This document shows, piece after piece, positions 1 through 6,870 of a stretch of DNA of 23,652 nucleotides. Positions within the stretch are counted from its first letter, which is position 1. The number at the start of each line of letters is the position of its first letter. The notes under the pieces were generated by a model. The model did no database searches. It was not told the DNA's origin and was given only the letters and a program-made list of their open reading frames with translations. Origin of the DNA: CAZILN01 sp964540005 (GTDB lineage: Bacteria; Bacteroidota; Bacteroidia; Bacteroidales; SM23-62); NCBI GenBank assembly GCA_964540005.1, contig CAZILN010000192.1, positions 1 through 23,652 on the forward strand, read 5' to 3'. The position numbers and the translations under genes are program-made.

Positions 1-396
1 AGAAGCAAGTATGAATCCGCTTATCCAGAATACTTCTGACAGGACATTTAGATAGGAACCACTTAAACCAGCTACTCGCATTAGTTGAAATAAATCAGAA
101 ACCAGGACAAATGGGAGTATGAGTATCTTGGGCAGGTAAAAGAAAAGCAGGATGCCGGTGAAAGAGAAGATCCTGTTGAAGACCTGGCGGTCACCTCCAC
201 TGAAATATGTGCGGACAAACCAGGCTATCCTGCAGATTATATATATAAAGAATCCGGCATTGGTGATCAGGTAGATGTAAGATGCCAGTGCATCCTGCTT
301 AAACAGATTCCTGCTAAGGTTCCAGAAAACATAGGCATCAATCAGTGCAAGGATGATAATGATAAGGAATAGTATCCTGAAAATTCTAGATCTCAT
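1..396 (-). CDS. Metallophosphoesterase, membrane N-terminal part (cut by window edge)
   Basis: Reading the minus strand from ATG at 394-396 gives an open frame of 132 codons that runs off the window start. It begins MRSRIFRILF and shows about four hydrophobic membrane segments (about residues 4-20, 42-62, 80-100 and 115-132). The segment FYLPKILILPFVLVSDLF closely resembles the LPK-hydrophobic-D/E pattern of the membrane domain that precedes the catalytic domain in Bacteroidetes YkuE-like metallophosphoesterases. The metal-binding catalytic domain would lie outside the window, so the assignment rests on the N-terminus alone. It is divergently arranged with the SRAP gene across about 140 bases. 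Confidence in a real gene is high; confidence in the family is moderate. Confidence 0.7.
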   Translation of the reverse strand, partial: MRSRIFRILFLIIIILALIDAYVFWNLSRNLFKQDALASYIYLITNAGFFIYIICRIAWFVRTYFSGGDRQVFNRIFSFTGILLFFYLPKILILPFVLVSDLFQLMRVAGLSGSYLNVLSEVFWISGFILAS

Positions 397-537
397 TTAC
401 TGTCAGATGTTCTCGCAAAATTAGTACTTTTAATTGCGATATGGTTTTTATAGGGATTATCCGGCCTGTATATTTATTGACGATCGTATTTGAAAAACAG
501 GAAGCTGTATTTATGGATAGTTAAATAATTTTCGCTC

Positions 538-1260
538 ATGTGTTTTACCATTGCAATACATCTTACCAGGGATGAGATCGAAAAAAGATTCGGTGCCAGG
601 TTCAGGCCTGACACCAACTATCAGCCGGCCTGGTACCAATCTGCCTTTACCTTACCTGAGATACCTGTCATTGCTGACAGGGAACCGGAGAATATTGAAT
701 TGTTCCAGTGGGGACTGATCCCCTTCTGGGTTAAAGATGAAGCTTCGGCTGAAGACATACAGAAAAAGACCTTCAACGCCAGGGCTGAAACTATTGCCGA
801 AAAACCTTCATTCAGGAGTTCGATAAGGAGCAAAAGATGCCTGGTGATCAGCAGGGGATTTTACGAATGGCAGATGAGAGGCAATGAGAAAATACCGCAT
901 TACATATACCTGAAGGATGAAGTACCCTTTGCCTTTGCGGGGATCTATGATGACTGGACCGACCGGGACAGCGGAGAGATCCGATCCACATTTTCAATTA
1001 TTACCACTGAGGCCAATCCACTGATGGAGAAAATCCATAATATAAAAAAGAGGATGCCGGTCATTTTACCCAGGGAGGCAGAAAAAGAATGGCTTGACAG
1101 GGATAAGGATATGAACTCGGTGCTGGGTATGCTGAGGCCATACGATGCAAACCGGATGCAGGCCCGTACCATCTCAAAGAAAATTTCAATGAGGGGGGTG
1201 GAGAAAAATGTCCCGGACATTTTGCAACCTTTCAGCTATGAGAATCCCACACTGCTTTAG
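538..1260 (+). CDS. SRAP domain protein (abasic-site DNA-protein crosslink, YedK/HMCES family)
   Basis: The 240-residue protein has all hallmarks of the SOS-response-associated peptidase family. Cys follows the initiator Met directly (MCFTI), so Met removal exposes the catalytic Cys2. Asn80 lies in FNARAET, Glu110 in GFYEW, and His167 in the IHN stretch before KRMPVIL. In the family these residues form a stable thiazolidine crosslink to abasic sites in single-stranded DNA, shielding them from breakage; the protein acts in the cytosol. Length is normal for the family (about 220-240). The start is fixed by the need for Met-Cys at the N-terminus. No strong Shine-Dalgarno is visible. It stands alone, divergent from the phosphoesterase gene and followed by a separate small gene. 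Confidence 0.95.
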   Translation: MCFTIAIHLTRDEIEKRFGARFRPDTNYQPAWYQSAFTLPEIPVIADREPENIELFQWGLIPFWVKDEASAEDIQKKTFNARAETIAEKPSFRSSIRSKRCLVISRGFYEWQMRGNEKIPHYIYLKDEVPFAFAGIYDDWTDRDSGEIRSTFSIITTEANPLMEKIHNIKKRMPVILPREAEKEWLDRDKDMNSVLGMLRPYDANRMQARTISKKISMRGVEKNVPDILQPFSYENPTLL

Positions 1261-1364
1261 ATATAACTGACCGATTAACGTCTAACTACTGCGAGCACCG
1301 GGCCGGCGGGCTTGACATAAATTCATTTATTTTGTAACTTTTCTGAAAATCTGGAGGCACAGTT

Positions 1365-1775
1365 ATGAAAAAGTACTATCTATGCCCTCACTGCAGGGGA
1401 CACCTGAAGGTGGGTGATTATATCATATTTGCTTCTAAGAATGCCAGAAAGGAAAGTGGCCTGCTCTTGCTTCATCCCCGCATAGGGAACTATACCAGTA
1501 TCAAGCACCCCTCATTTGATTACAAGGATGGAGAAAGCATTGATTTTCACTGTCCTCTTTGCCAGAACAGGCTGGTGGCTTCCTTCGATGAAAACCTGGT
1601 TAATGTGATAATGATCGACAAGGATCAAAAAGAATACGATATCTATTTCTCACGCATTGCCGGTGAAAAGAGTACCTACCAGGTAAGTGGTGATACAGTA
1701 ATGTCAGCCGGAGAAGACTCGTCAAAATACACCTACTTCAAGATGTCCGACAAATTCAAGAAATTTTTGAAATAG
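1365..1775 (+). CDS. Small zinc-ribbon-like protein of unknown function
   Basis: The 136-residue protein carries two CxxC knuckles, CPHC (Cys7, Cys10) and CPLC (Cys63, Cys66), which together could bind one zinc ion as a split zinc ribbon. The roughly 50 residues between them are moderately polar, and the C-terminal half is acidic and lysine-rich, ending in FKMSDKFKKFLK. There is no signal peptide or membrane segment, so a cytosolic protein is likely. A GGAGG at 1353-1357 sits seven bases before the ATG, an unusually clear ribosome site for this genome, and supports the start. A strong terminator follows, so it is probably monocistronic. I do not recognise a named family and assign no function. 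Confidence 0.8.
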   Translation: MKKYYLCPHCRGHLKVGDYIIFASKNARKESGLLLLHPRIGNYTSIKHPSFDYKDGESIDFHCPLCQNRLVASFDENLVNVIMIDKDQKEYDIYFSRIAGEKSTYQVSGDTVMSAGEDSSKYTYFKMSDKFKKFLK

Positions 1776-1834
1776 GCTGCATACAGTTGAAAATGACAGA
1801 ATAAAACCTAACCAGCTGTAATATGATCGGAATG

Positions 1835-1859
1835 CCGGGATAATACCCGGTATTTTTTT
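1835..1859 (+). terminator. Rho-independent terminator after the zinc-ribbon gene
   Basis: CCGGG at 1835-1839 pairs with CCCGG at 1846-1850 around a six-base loop. The stem can be extended by a GU and a UA pair, and is followed by a run of seven T (1853-1859). It lies 60 bases after the stop at 1775. Confidence 0.85.
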
Positions 1860-1946
1860 GACATATCGTTAAAGTATTGTTAAAAGGAAAAATTGAATCT
1901 CTCAAATTTATATCTTGCAGCTAATTAGATTAAATAAAAATAAGAT

Positions 1947-2441
1947 ATGAGGTTCAGGATCATCCCTACACTAGGTTTAGTTATTTTTTGGTTACTAATT
2001 TCTTTTACCTCAAAGCATCAGCCAAGGGTGCTTTCATTCGATGATTTTGAGCCTCATTTACATATTAACAATGATACTCTTTACCTCGTAAATTTCTGGG
2101 CTACCTGGTGTACACCATGTGTGGAAGAAATACCGGCATTTGAAAAGATCACTGAGGAATATCATGACAGTAAGGTAAAAGTATTGCTTGTCAGTCTTGA
2201 TTTTCCAAAGAAAATTGAGTCTCAGCTGATGCCATTTCTTAAGCGTCACAATATCACATCAGAGGTATTGGTGCTGGATGATCCCGATGCGAATAAGTGG
2301 ATAGACAGGGTAGATCCTGAATGGTCGGGAGCTATTCCTGCAACTGTAATATACTCTAATAAGGACAGGGATTTTTACGAAGGATCCTTCACGTATGATG
2401 AATTAAAACAACTTGTTGAAACCAAACTTTCGGAATTATGA
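1947..2441 (+). CDS. TlpA/ResA-like membrane-anchored thioredoxin
   Basis: The 164-residue protein has a hydrophobic N-terminal segment (about residues 6-20) that should anchor it in the inner membrane or act as a signal peptide, followed by a thioredoxin fold facing the periplasm. The redox motif is WCTPC (Cys55, Cys58) in the context NFWATWCTPCVEE, and Pro131 in GAIPATV is the expected cis-proline next to the active site. Family members reduce or oxidise extracytoplasmic thiols, for example in cytochrome c maturation or as electron donors. Its stop overlaps the start of the next gene (ATGA at 2438-2441), so the two form a translationally coupled pair of exported thiol-redox proteins. The partner is broken. 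The specific substrate cannot be told from sequence. Confidence 0.9.
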   Translation: MRFRIIPTLGLVIFWLLISFTSKHQPRVLSFDDFEPHLHINNDTLYLVNFWATWCTPCVEEIPAFEKITEEYHDSKVKVLLVSLDFPKKIESQLMPFLKRHNITSEVLVLDDPDANKWIDRVDPEWSGAIPATVIYSNKDRDFYEGSFTYDELKQLVETKLSEL

Positions 2442-3037
2442 AGAAAATGATCTTTACTATGTTTGTCCTGACCATAGGTATAACAACTGCCATGGCGGAC
2501 GGTTATAAAGTCGGTGACAAAGCTGCTGATTTTTAACTGAAGAATATTGATGGAGAATATGTAAGCCTTAGCGATTTCAAGGATGCCAAAGGTTTCATTG
2601 TAGTTTTCACCTGCAATGGTTGTCCATATGCCCAGGCCTACCAGGATAGAATCATCGCTCTTGATAAAAAGTATAAAAAACTCGGATACCCGGTGGTTGC
2701 TATTAATTCTAACGATACTGATATCAAACCTGATGATTCTCTTGAAGAAATGAAAAAGAGAGCAATTGAGAAGGAATATACTTTTCCCTATCTTAAGGAC
2801 ACAGAGAAAGTATATAAGATGTATGGTGCTACCAAAAACCCCCATATGTATGTTCTTACAAAATCAGGTAATGACCTGAAAGTAGAATACATCGGGGCAA
2901 TCGATGATAACTACCAGGATTCAGATGAAGTCGAGGAAGCATACCTTGCCAATGCACTTGATGCCATTCTGGCCGGTAATAAACCGAATCCAAGCTTCAC
3001 TAAGGCAGTTGGCTGCTCTATTAAGGCGAAGAACTAA
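2438..3037 (+). pseudogene. Exported redoxin (CNGC-type thioredoxin-like), interrupted by an in-frame TAA
   Basis: The frame opens at ATG 2438, overlapping the upstream stop. It encodes a signal peptide (about residues 1-20, ending TAMA before DGYKV) and then KVGDKAADF, where it hits TAA at 2534-2536 (codon 33). The same frame then runs uninterrupted to TAA at 3035-3037, continuing LKNIDGEYVSL, the redox motif FTCNGCPYAQAY, AINSNDTD and PHMYVL, a normal AhpC/TSA-type redoxin of about 199 residues. Only a single substitution is needed, because the frame is kept on both sides. In relatives a Ser, Lys or similar residue would stand between DF and LKN. A GTG at 2693 could only start a fragment lacking the CxxC motif. 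A recent nonsense mutation, a sequencing error, or stop read-through are all possible. Confidence 0.85.
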
Positions 3038-3063
3038 GTTTTTTTTGTTTTGGGTTAAGGGGT

Positions 3064-3103
3064 CCCGGGTGATTGACTTTTCGTCATGATCCCGGGTTTT
3101 TTT
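3064..3103 (+). terminator. Rho-independent terminator after the redoxin gene
   Basis: CCCGGG at 3064-3069 pairs with CCCGGG at 3091-3096. An inner TGAC/GTCA stem is separated from it by a 4x4 internal loop. Seven T follow at 3097-3103. The T run lies only on the plus-strand exit side, so it ends plus-strand transcription, just short of the convergent msrB gene. Confidence 0.85.
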
Positions 3104-3106
3104 ATT

Positions 3107-3631
3107 CTATTTATCATCCGGAACGAATTTCAGCGAGGCAGAGTTAATGCAGTATCTCAGACCGGTAGGAGGAGGCCCGTCCTCGAAAACATGACCCAGG
3201 TGTGAATCGCATCTGGCACAGGTAAGCTCAGTACGTATCATACCATGACTAGTGTCCTTATGCTGGTTTATCTTATCCTCATCAATCTTTTCGTAAAAGC
3301 TCGGCCAGCCACACCCTGATTTAAATTTAGTAACTGAACTGAATAATTCGTTGCCACATCCAATGCATACATAGGTGCCTGATTCGTAAAAACTATCAAA
3401 CTTCCCAGTAAACGGTCTTTCGGTCCCTTTTTCCCGTGTTACGTGGAACTGCAGAGGTGTCAGGATCTCTTTCCATTCTGCCTCTGTCTTAACTACTTTG
3501 CTTGTATCACTCATCTGTTCATTATTTGAATTATTACTGTTCTGTGAACAGGCAGTCTGTATGACCATGAAAGAAAGGAGCAGGCTAAAATATATTTCAG
3601 GCCTGGAAAAGTTCTTTTTATATCTGTTCAT
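3107..3631 (-). CDS. msrB: Peptide methionine (R)-S-oxide reductase, lipoprotein form
   Basis: The protein reduces the R epimer of methionine sulfoxide in proteins. From ATG at 3629-3631 it has 174 residues. It shows a lipoprotein signal peptide with lipobox IQTAC (Cys28), a short Asn/Ser-rich linker, then the MsrB domain. Visible are the structural zinc pairs CIGC (Cys89, Cys92) and CARC (Cys138, Cys141), the family signature SGCGWPSF, HLGHVF, and the catalytic Cys161 in RYCINSASL. It therefore probably acts at the periplasmic face of a membrane. An in-frame ATG 45 bases upstream (3676) would add 15 residues ahead of the signal peptide, so I prefer the downstream start. It converges on the redoxin gene, in keeping with a thiol-repair neighbourhood. 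Confidence 0.94.
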   Translation of the reverse strand: MNRYKKNFSRPEIYFSLLLSFMVIQTACSQNSNNSNNEQMSDTSKVVKTEAEWKEILTPLQFHVTREKGTERPFTGKFDSFYESGTYVCIGCGNELFSSVTKFKSGCGWPSFYEKIDEDKINQHKDTSHGMIRTELTCARCDSHLGHVFEDGPPPTGLRYCINSASLKFVPDDK

Positions 3632-3808
3632 CCGAAAGTTGCTCCGCCAGTCCTGATATCTGCAGCAGAATTTCATGGATCGTATTCAGTATTTGTTTAT
3701 TATGAGTTCACTATTAATACGGCTGATAAAATTAGCAAAATCATGATCATAAGGTGTATAAGTCTAAATATTTAGCATATTGTTAACTGTTGATGCCGGA
3801 TTCTGTAG

Positions 3809-3816
3809 TATTTTTG
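3809..3816 (+). promoter_or_regulatory. Bacteroidetes -7 promoter box upstream of the ATP-grasp remnant
   Basis: TATTTTTG matches TAnnTTTG exactly, with a TTG 16 bases upstream (3790-3792) as a possible partial -33 element. It lies so close to the ATG at 3829 that the ATG at 3835 may be the better original start. Confidence 0.5.
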
Positions 3817-3828
3817 TATTCTCATTAA

Positions 3829-4460
3829 ATGAGCATGAAAAGGACCAATAAATTTAAAATGACAGTTATCAAATGGACGAGATATGAATTCTGGCCTTTC
3901 TGGCTCTTTTATTTTCCCATGTATTTCTACGGCATCTACCTTGCACTGAGGGCGGGGTCGGCTACCTACTTCACTGCAGTCAATCCTTCAATGAAATACG
4001 GGGGAGCCTTCGATATGTCAAAATCTGCTACCCTCAGTAATATCCCGGATGCATTCAAACCCAGGACTGTCCTTCTGAGTGTGGGGAATACTGTGAATGA
4101 TGCGGAAGAATTAATGAGAAAGGCTGGATTGTCTTATCCGGTAATTGCAAAACCCGATGTGGGGGAATATCTATCTGCACATCATTTCGATACCATCATC
4201 AAGGAGTTTATAGACTGGGACCTGGAACTTGGAATTTTGTATTACAGGATGCCTGGCAGGATATCATTCCTGATGGAAAGAGTCTGTTACTCGAACCAAT
4301 AGGAAACCATAACAGGGGAACAATGTTTCTGAATGGCAACCATATGATAAATCCGGAACTGCTTGAGGTTTTCAGGGAACTGGCTTCAGGTATTAAAGGA
4401 TTTGATTATGGACGCTTTGATTGTAAAGTAAAATCTTTAGAAAATATGTATAGGGCTTAA
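3829..4460 (+). pseudogene. Decayed D-Ala-D-Ala-ligase-like ATP-grasp gene
   Basis: The frame from 3829 to 4302 encodes 157 residues matching the N-terminus of a Bacteroidetes ATP-grasp family: WPFWLFYFPMYFYGIYLALR, AVNPSMKYGGAFDMSKS, and PVIAKPDVG with the nucleotide-binding Lys. After KPDVGE about 20-25 residues are missing before LSAHHFDTIIKEFIDW. After LELGILYYRMPG the frame is lost and roughly 60-70 residues are missing. The family sequence resumes in another frame at about 4254: WQDIIPDGKS, EPIGNHNRGTMFLNG, GFDYGRFDCKVKSLENM. That part stops at TAA 4458-4460, before the conserved ELNG-type metal-binding end and C-terminus. With two internal deletions, a frame change and a lost end, it cannot make an active ligase. 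Deletion sizes are estimates from memory of the family. Confidence 0.85.
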
Positions 4461-4468
4461 TATATTTG
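4461..4468 (+). promoter_or_regulatory. Perfect -7 box at the head of the candidate RNA
   Basis: TATATTTG matches TAnnTTTG exactly and begins one base after the stop of the ATP-grasp remnant. CTTTAG at 4435-4440, about 20 bases upstream, is an imperfect -33 candidate. A start near 4475 would lead into the hairpin-rich region and no protein gene on this strand. Confidence 0.5.
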
Positions 4469-4474
4469 ACTTAT

Positions 4475-5100
4475 AGCACTATTAACAAATTGTTAATAAC
4501 CTGTGTGCAAACAATGTTAAGACAAAAAGGTCTGAAAATTTGTCTGACTGGAATATTTGATGTTATATTTGTTTCATCAAGTAAGTGATAAAGGGCTGCT
4601 CCGAAGAGCGAAAAGGTTGATACCTGTCTTGCCCTAAACAGCAAGAATAGTTGAAACTGGTCCTGAATCCGGATTAGCACCGTGAGGTGTTCTTTCGTTC
4701 AGGTCACCTCCAGGAGCCAGGTAACACCGACAGGCCGTAAAAAGTTTGTCTTTGTTGCTCCTGCAAAACAACTTGGTTCTTTGAATCGATCTTTGTCTTG
4801 TTGGCTTAATAAGTGGATCAGGTAAGTTCTCTCGTAAGAGTGAAAGTACCCGGTTCCGGTTCAGGTGGATGACCCGCAAGGGTTTGTTGATCTGGATCAG
4901 CTTATTAGGTAAGATCCTGGGAATTACGGGCCTTCGGGCCGGTATGAAACGGATCCAGGTTCTGACACGAGGAGTTCCTCGGAACTTCAAACGAACAGAA
5001 CGGTCATAATAACTGTAGCTTGGCGCGATTTAGCAGCTATGGCAGCTAAAAAGCGGAATGGGGATTTTTTCTTCACGGAAAGGATTCCCATTTATGTTTT
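4475..5100 (+). ncRNA. Candidate large structured non-coding RNA, about 0.6 kb, family not recognised
   Basis: No credible protein is encoded here, but plus-strand pairing is dense. Pairings I found: 4520-4526/4539-4545 (7 bp), 4557-4562/4575-4580 (6 bp), 4598-4601/4606-4609, 4627-4632/4641-4646, and 4676-4681/4686-4691 with a GUGA loop. A 9-bp stem 4805-4813/4901-4909 encloses two hairpins: 4829-4832/4837-4840, and 4860-4866/4890-4896, the latter topped by an ACCC-GCAA-GGGT tip. Next come 4913-4920/4955-4962 (one mismatch) enclosing GGCC-UUCG-GGCC at 4929-4940, then 4973-4977/4982-4986, 5000-5004/5012-5016, 5029-5037/5042-5050 (one mismatch), and a 15-bp hairpin 5057-5071/5078-5092. Two GNRA loops and a cUUCGg loop favour the plus strand. 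The conserved cores of RNase P RNA, tmRNA and SRP RNA were not found. Boundaries are inferred from the promoter and the last hairpin. Confidence 0.5.
5057..5100 (+). terminator. Long hairpin at the presumed 3' end of the candidate RNA
   Basis: Fifteen consecutive pairs join 5057-5071 to 5078-5092 (three are GU), with the loop TTCACG. The exit side is TATGTTTTATA, only weakly T-rich, so termination here is plausible rather than certain. Confidence 0.4.
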
Positions 5101-5210
5101 ATATACCTCAACATTTACAGCCTGCCCTAATAGTTTTTTAACCTACCGGTTTTCCAGGCGAATCAATGCCACCAGAAATAAATAACACGATAGATTTTTG
5201 TCATGTAATT

Positions 5211-5271
5211 ATTGGATATAGATATTACATCTGACACTACGCAGTATTGTAATGTAATATCTATATCCAAT
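5211..5271. repeat. Perfect 20-bp inverted repeat beside the carboxylase operon end
   Basis: The arm 5211-5230 (starts ATTGGATATAG) is the exact reverse complement of 5252-5271, around a 21-base spacer. T5210/A5272 adds a 21st pair. TAATT just outside the left arm recurs as AATTA outside the right arm, offset by a few bases. The right arm ends seven bases before the stop codon of the minus-strand carboxyltransferase gene (5278-5280). It could act as that operon's 3' hairpin, but neither side carries a T run, so the role is open. Confidence 0.8.
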
Positions 5272-5277
5272 ATATAA

Positions 5278-6822
5278 TTAGAGTGGAATATTCCCGTGCT
5301 TTTTTGGCGGCCTTGATTCGGTCTTGTTCTCGGTCATTTCAAGGGCCTGGATGAGTTTGGACCTGGTCATCCTGGGGTATATGATCTCATCCACATAGCC
5401 CAGTTCGGCTGCCTTATAGGGATTCGCAAAGGTTTTCTTGTACTCATCAATGGCTTTCTTATGGTCTTCCTTGGTATCCAGTTTATTCCTGAAGATGATG
5501 TTAACAGCTCCTTCGGATCCCATCACGGCAATCTCTGCAGTAGGAAAGGCATAATTCATATCTGCACCAATATGCTTGGAAGCCATGACACAATATGCGC
5601 CACCATAGGCTTTCCTGGTTATAACAGTAATTTTCGGGACAGTTGCTTCAGAAAAGGCATAGAGCAATTTTGCGCCATGCTTGATGATCCCGCCAAATTC
5701 CTGCAGGGTTCCGGGCAGGAAACCGGGAACATCCTCAAATACGATCAGGGGAATATTGAACGCATCACAGAAACGAACAAACCGTGCCCCTTTTATCGAT
5801 GAGTTGATATCCAGCACACCCGCAAGGTGAGCAGGCTGGTTGGCAACAATACCGACGGGTTTACCACCCATCCGAGCAAAACCTACAATAATGTTCTGAG
5901 CATAATGGGGCTGAACCTCAAGAAAAATATGATCGTCGATTACACTTTGGATCAGGATCGACATATCATAGGGTTTATTCGGGTCTTCAGGAACCAGGCT
6001 TGCCAGTTTTTCATCCTCCCTGTGAAGGTCATCAGTGCAGGGCCTGACAGGAGGGTCTTCCATATTATTGCCTGGAAGAAAGCTCATCAATTCACGCAGC
6101 ATCATCATGCATCGTGTATCATCTTCTGCAACGAAATGCGCCACACCGCTTTTAGAATTATGGGTCATGGCACCCCCCAGCTCATTTTTAGTAACATCTT
6201 CATGGGTAACCGTCTTGATGACCTCCGGTCCGGTCACAAACATATAACTCGTATTCTTGACCATCATAATGAAGTCTGTCAGGGCAGGGGAGTAGACTGC
6301 TCCTCCGGCACAGGGGCCCAGGATGGCAGAGATCTGGGGAACGACCCCGGAAGCCTTCACGTTCAGATGGAATATATCGGCATAGCCACCCAGGCTCTCA
6401 ACACCTTCCTGAATCCGCGCGCCACCCGAATCATTAAGCCCGATTATGGGTACACCCATTTTCAGTGCCAGTTCCTGAACTTTAATTATTTTGTCTGCAT
6501 TCGCACGGCTCAGGGTGCCTCCGAAAACGGTAAAATCCTGCGCAAAAATATAGACGAGCCTACCATCTATTTTTCCATAGCCGCTTACAACCCCGTCACC
6601 ATGGATAAGATTCTTCTCCATGTTGAAATCCCGGCAGCGGTGTGTTACTAGCTTGTCGAGCTCAACAAAAGTACCCGGATCAAGAAGAGCATCGATACGT
6701 TCCCTGGCGGTTTTTTTTAAGGCCAGATGTTGTTTCTCAATTCTTTCCTGACCTCCACCCATTTCGGCGGCTTTGTTTTTTTCATCTAATTCTTTAAATC
6801 TGCTTGCGCCTGATGATTTCAT
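5278..6822 (-). CDS. pccB: Acyl-CoA carboxylase carboxyltransferase subunit (probable propionyl-CoA carboxylase beta)
   Basis: The 514-residue protein moves carboxyl from carboxybiotin to an acyl-CoA, making methylmalonyl-CoA if the substrate is propionyl-CoA. It contains two crotonase-like halves. The N half has DSGGARIQEG (131-140) and GPCAGGAVYSPALTD (169-183) forming an acyl-CoA oxyanion site. The C half has VPGFLPG, RKAYGGAYCVM (403-413) and GADMNYAFPTAEIAVMG, where Asp421 sits at the position known to steer acetyl/propionyl choice in actinobacterial homologues. Length is typical. It is the last gene of a three-gene operon with its own biotin carboxylase and carrier. That argues for a true carboxylase rather than the homologous sodium-pumping methylmalonyl-CoA decarboxylase, the main alternative. 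Confidence 0.93.
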   Translation of the reverse strand: MKSSGASRFKELDEKNKAAEMGGGQERIEKQHLALKKTARERIDALLDPGTFVELDKLVTHRCRDFNMEKNLIHGDGVVSGYGKIDGRLVYIFAQDFTVFGGTLSRANADKIIKVQELALKMGVPIIGLNDSGGARIQEGVESLGGYADIFHLNVKASGVVPQISAILGPCAGGAVYSPALTDFIMMVKNTSYMFVTGPEVIKTVTHEDVTKNELGGAMTHNSKSGVAHFVAEDDTRCMMMLRELMSFLPGNNMEDPPVRPCTDDLHREDEKLASLVPEDPNKPYDMSILIQSVIDDHIFLEVQPHYAQNIIVGFARMGGKPVGIVANQPAHLAGVLDINSSIKGARFVRFCDAFNIPLIVFEDVPGFLPGTLQEFGGIIKHGAKLLYAFSEATVPKITVITRKAYGGAYCVMASKHIGADMNYAFPTAEIAVMGSEGAVNIIFRNKLDTKEDHKKAIDEYKKTFANPYKAAELGYVDEIIYPRMTRSKLIQALEMTENKTESRPPKKHGNIPL

Positions 6823-6870
6823 AGCTGGTCGTTTAGATATATGAGATTACATAAAAATTGCTGAAGTTCC

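Noticed and set aside
2375..2845. Minus-strand open frame of 156 codons across the thioredoxin/redoxin junction
   Set aside because: The product is Ile/Phe/Ser-rich without motifs, and the plus frames there match redox families.
3632..3676. Longer N-terminus for MsrB starting at 3676
   Set aside because: It would place 15 residues (including two Cys and several charged residues) before a complete lipoprotein signal peptide.
4634..4990. Minus-strand open frame of 118 codons inside the candidate RNA
   Set aside because: Composition is dominated by Arg and Pro with no recognisable domain, it has no ribosome site, and it overlaps the hairpins. It looks like a chance frame.
4502..5050. Group II intron: GUGUG at 4503-4507 and a GAGCGAAAAGG-TTGATAC stretch resembling domain I
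   Set aside because: No domain V hairpin with catalytic triad and GAAA cap could be found, and there is no reverse transcriptase. The resemblance is short. A model search should still test it.
4475..5100. RNase P RNA, tmRNA or SRP RNA
   Set aside because: The GAGGAAAGUCC-type core, a tag-peptide frame with a tRNA-like end, and the GGAAGCAG-type SRP loop are all absent.
5827..6651. Plus-strand open frame of 274 codons opposite the carboxyltransferase gene
   Set aside because: It is antisense to a strongly conserved gene, its product resembles no family, and it is explained by codon bias of the true strand.
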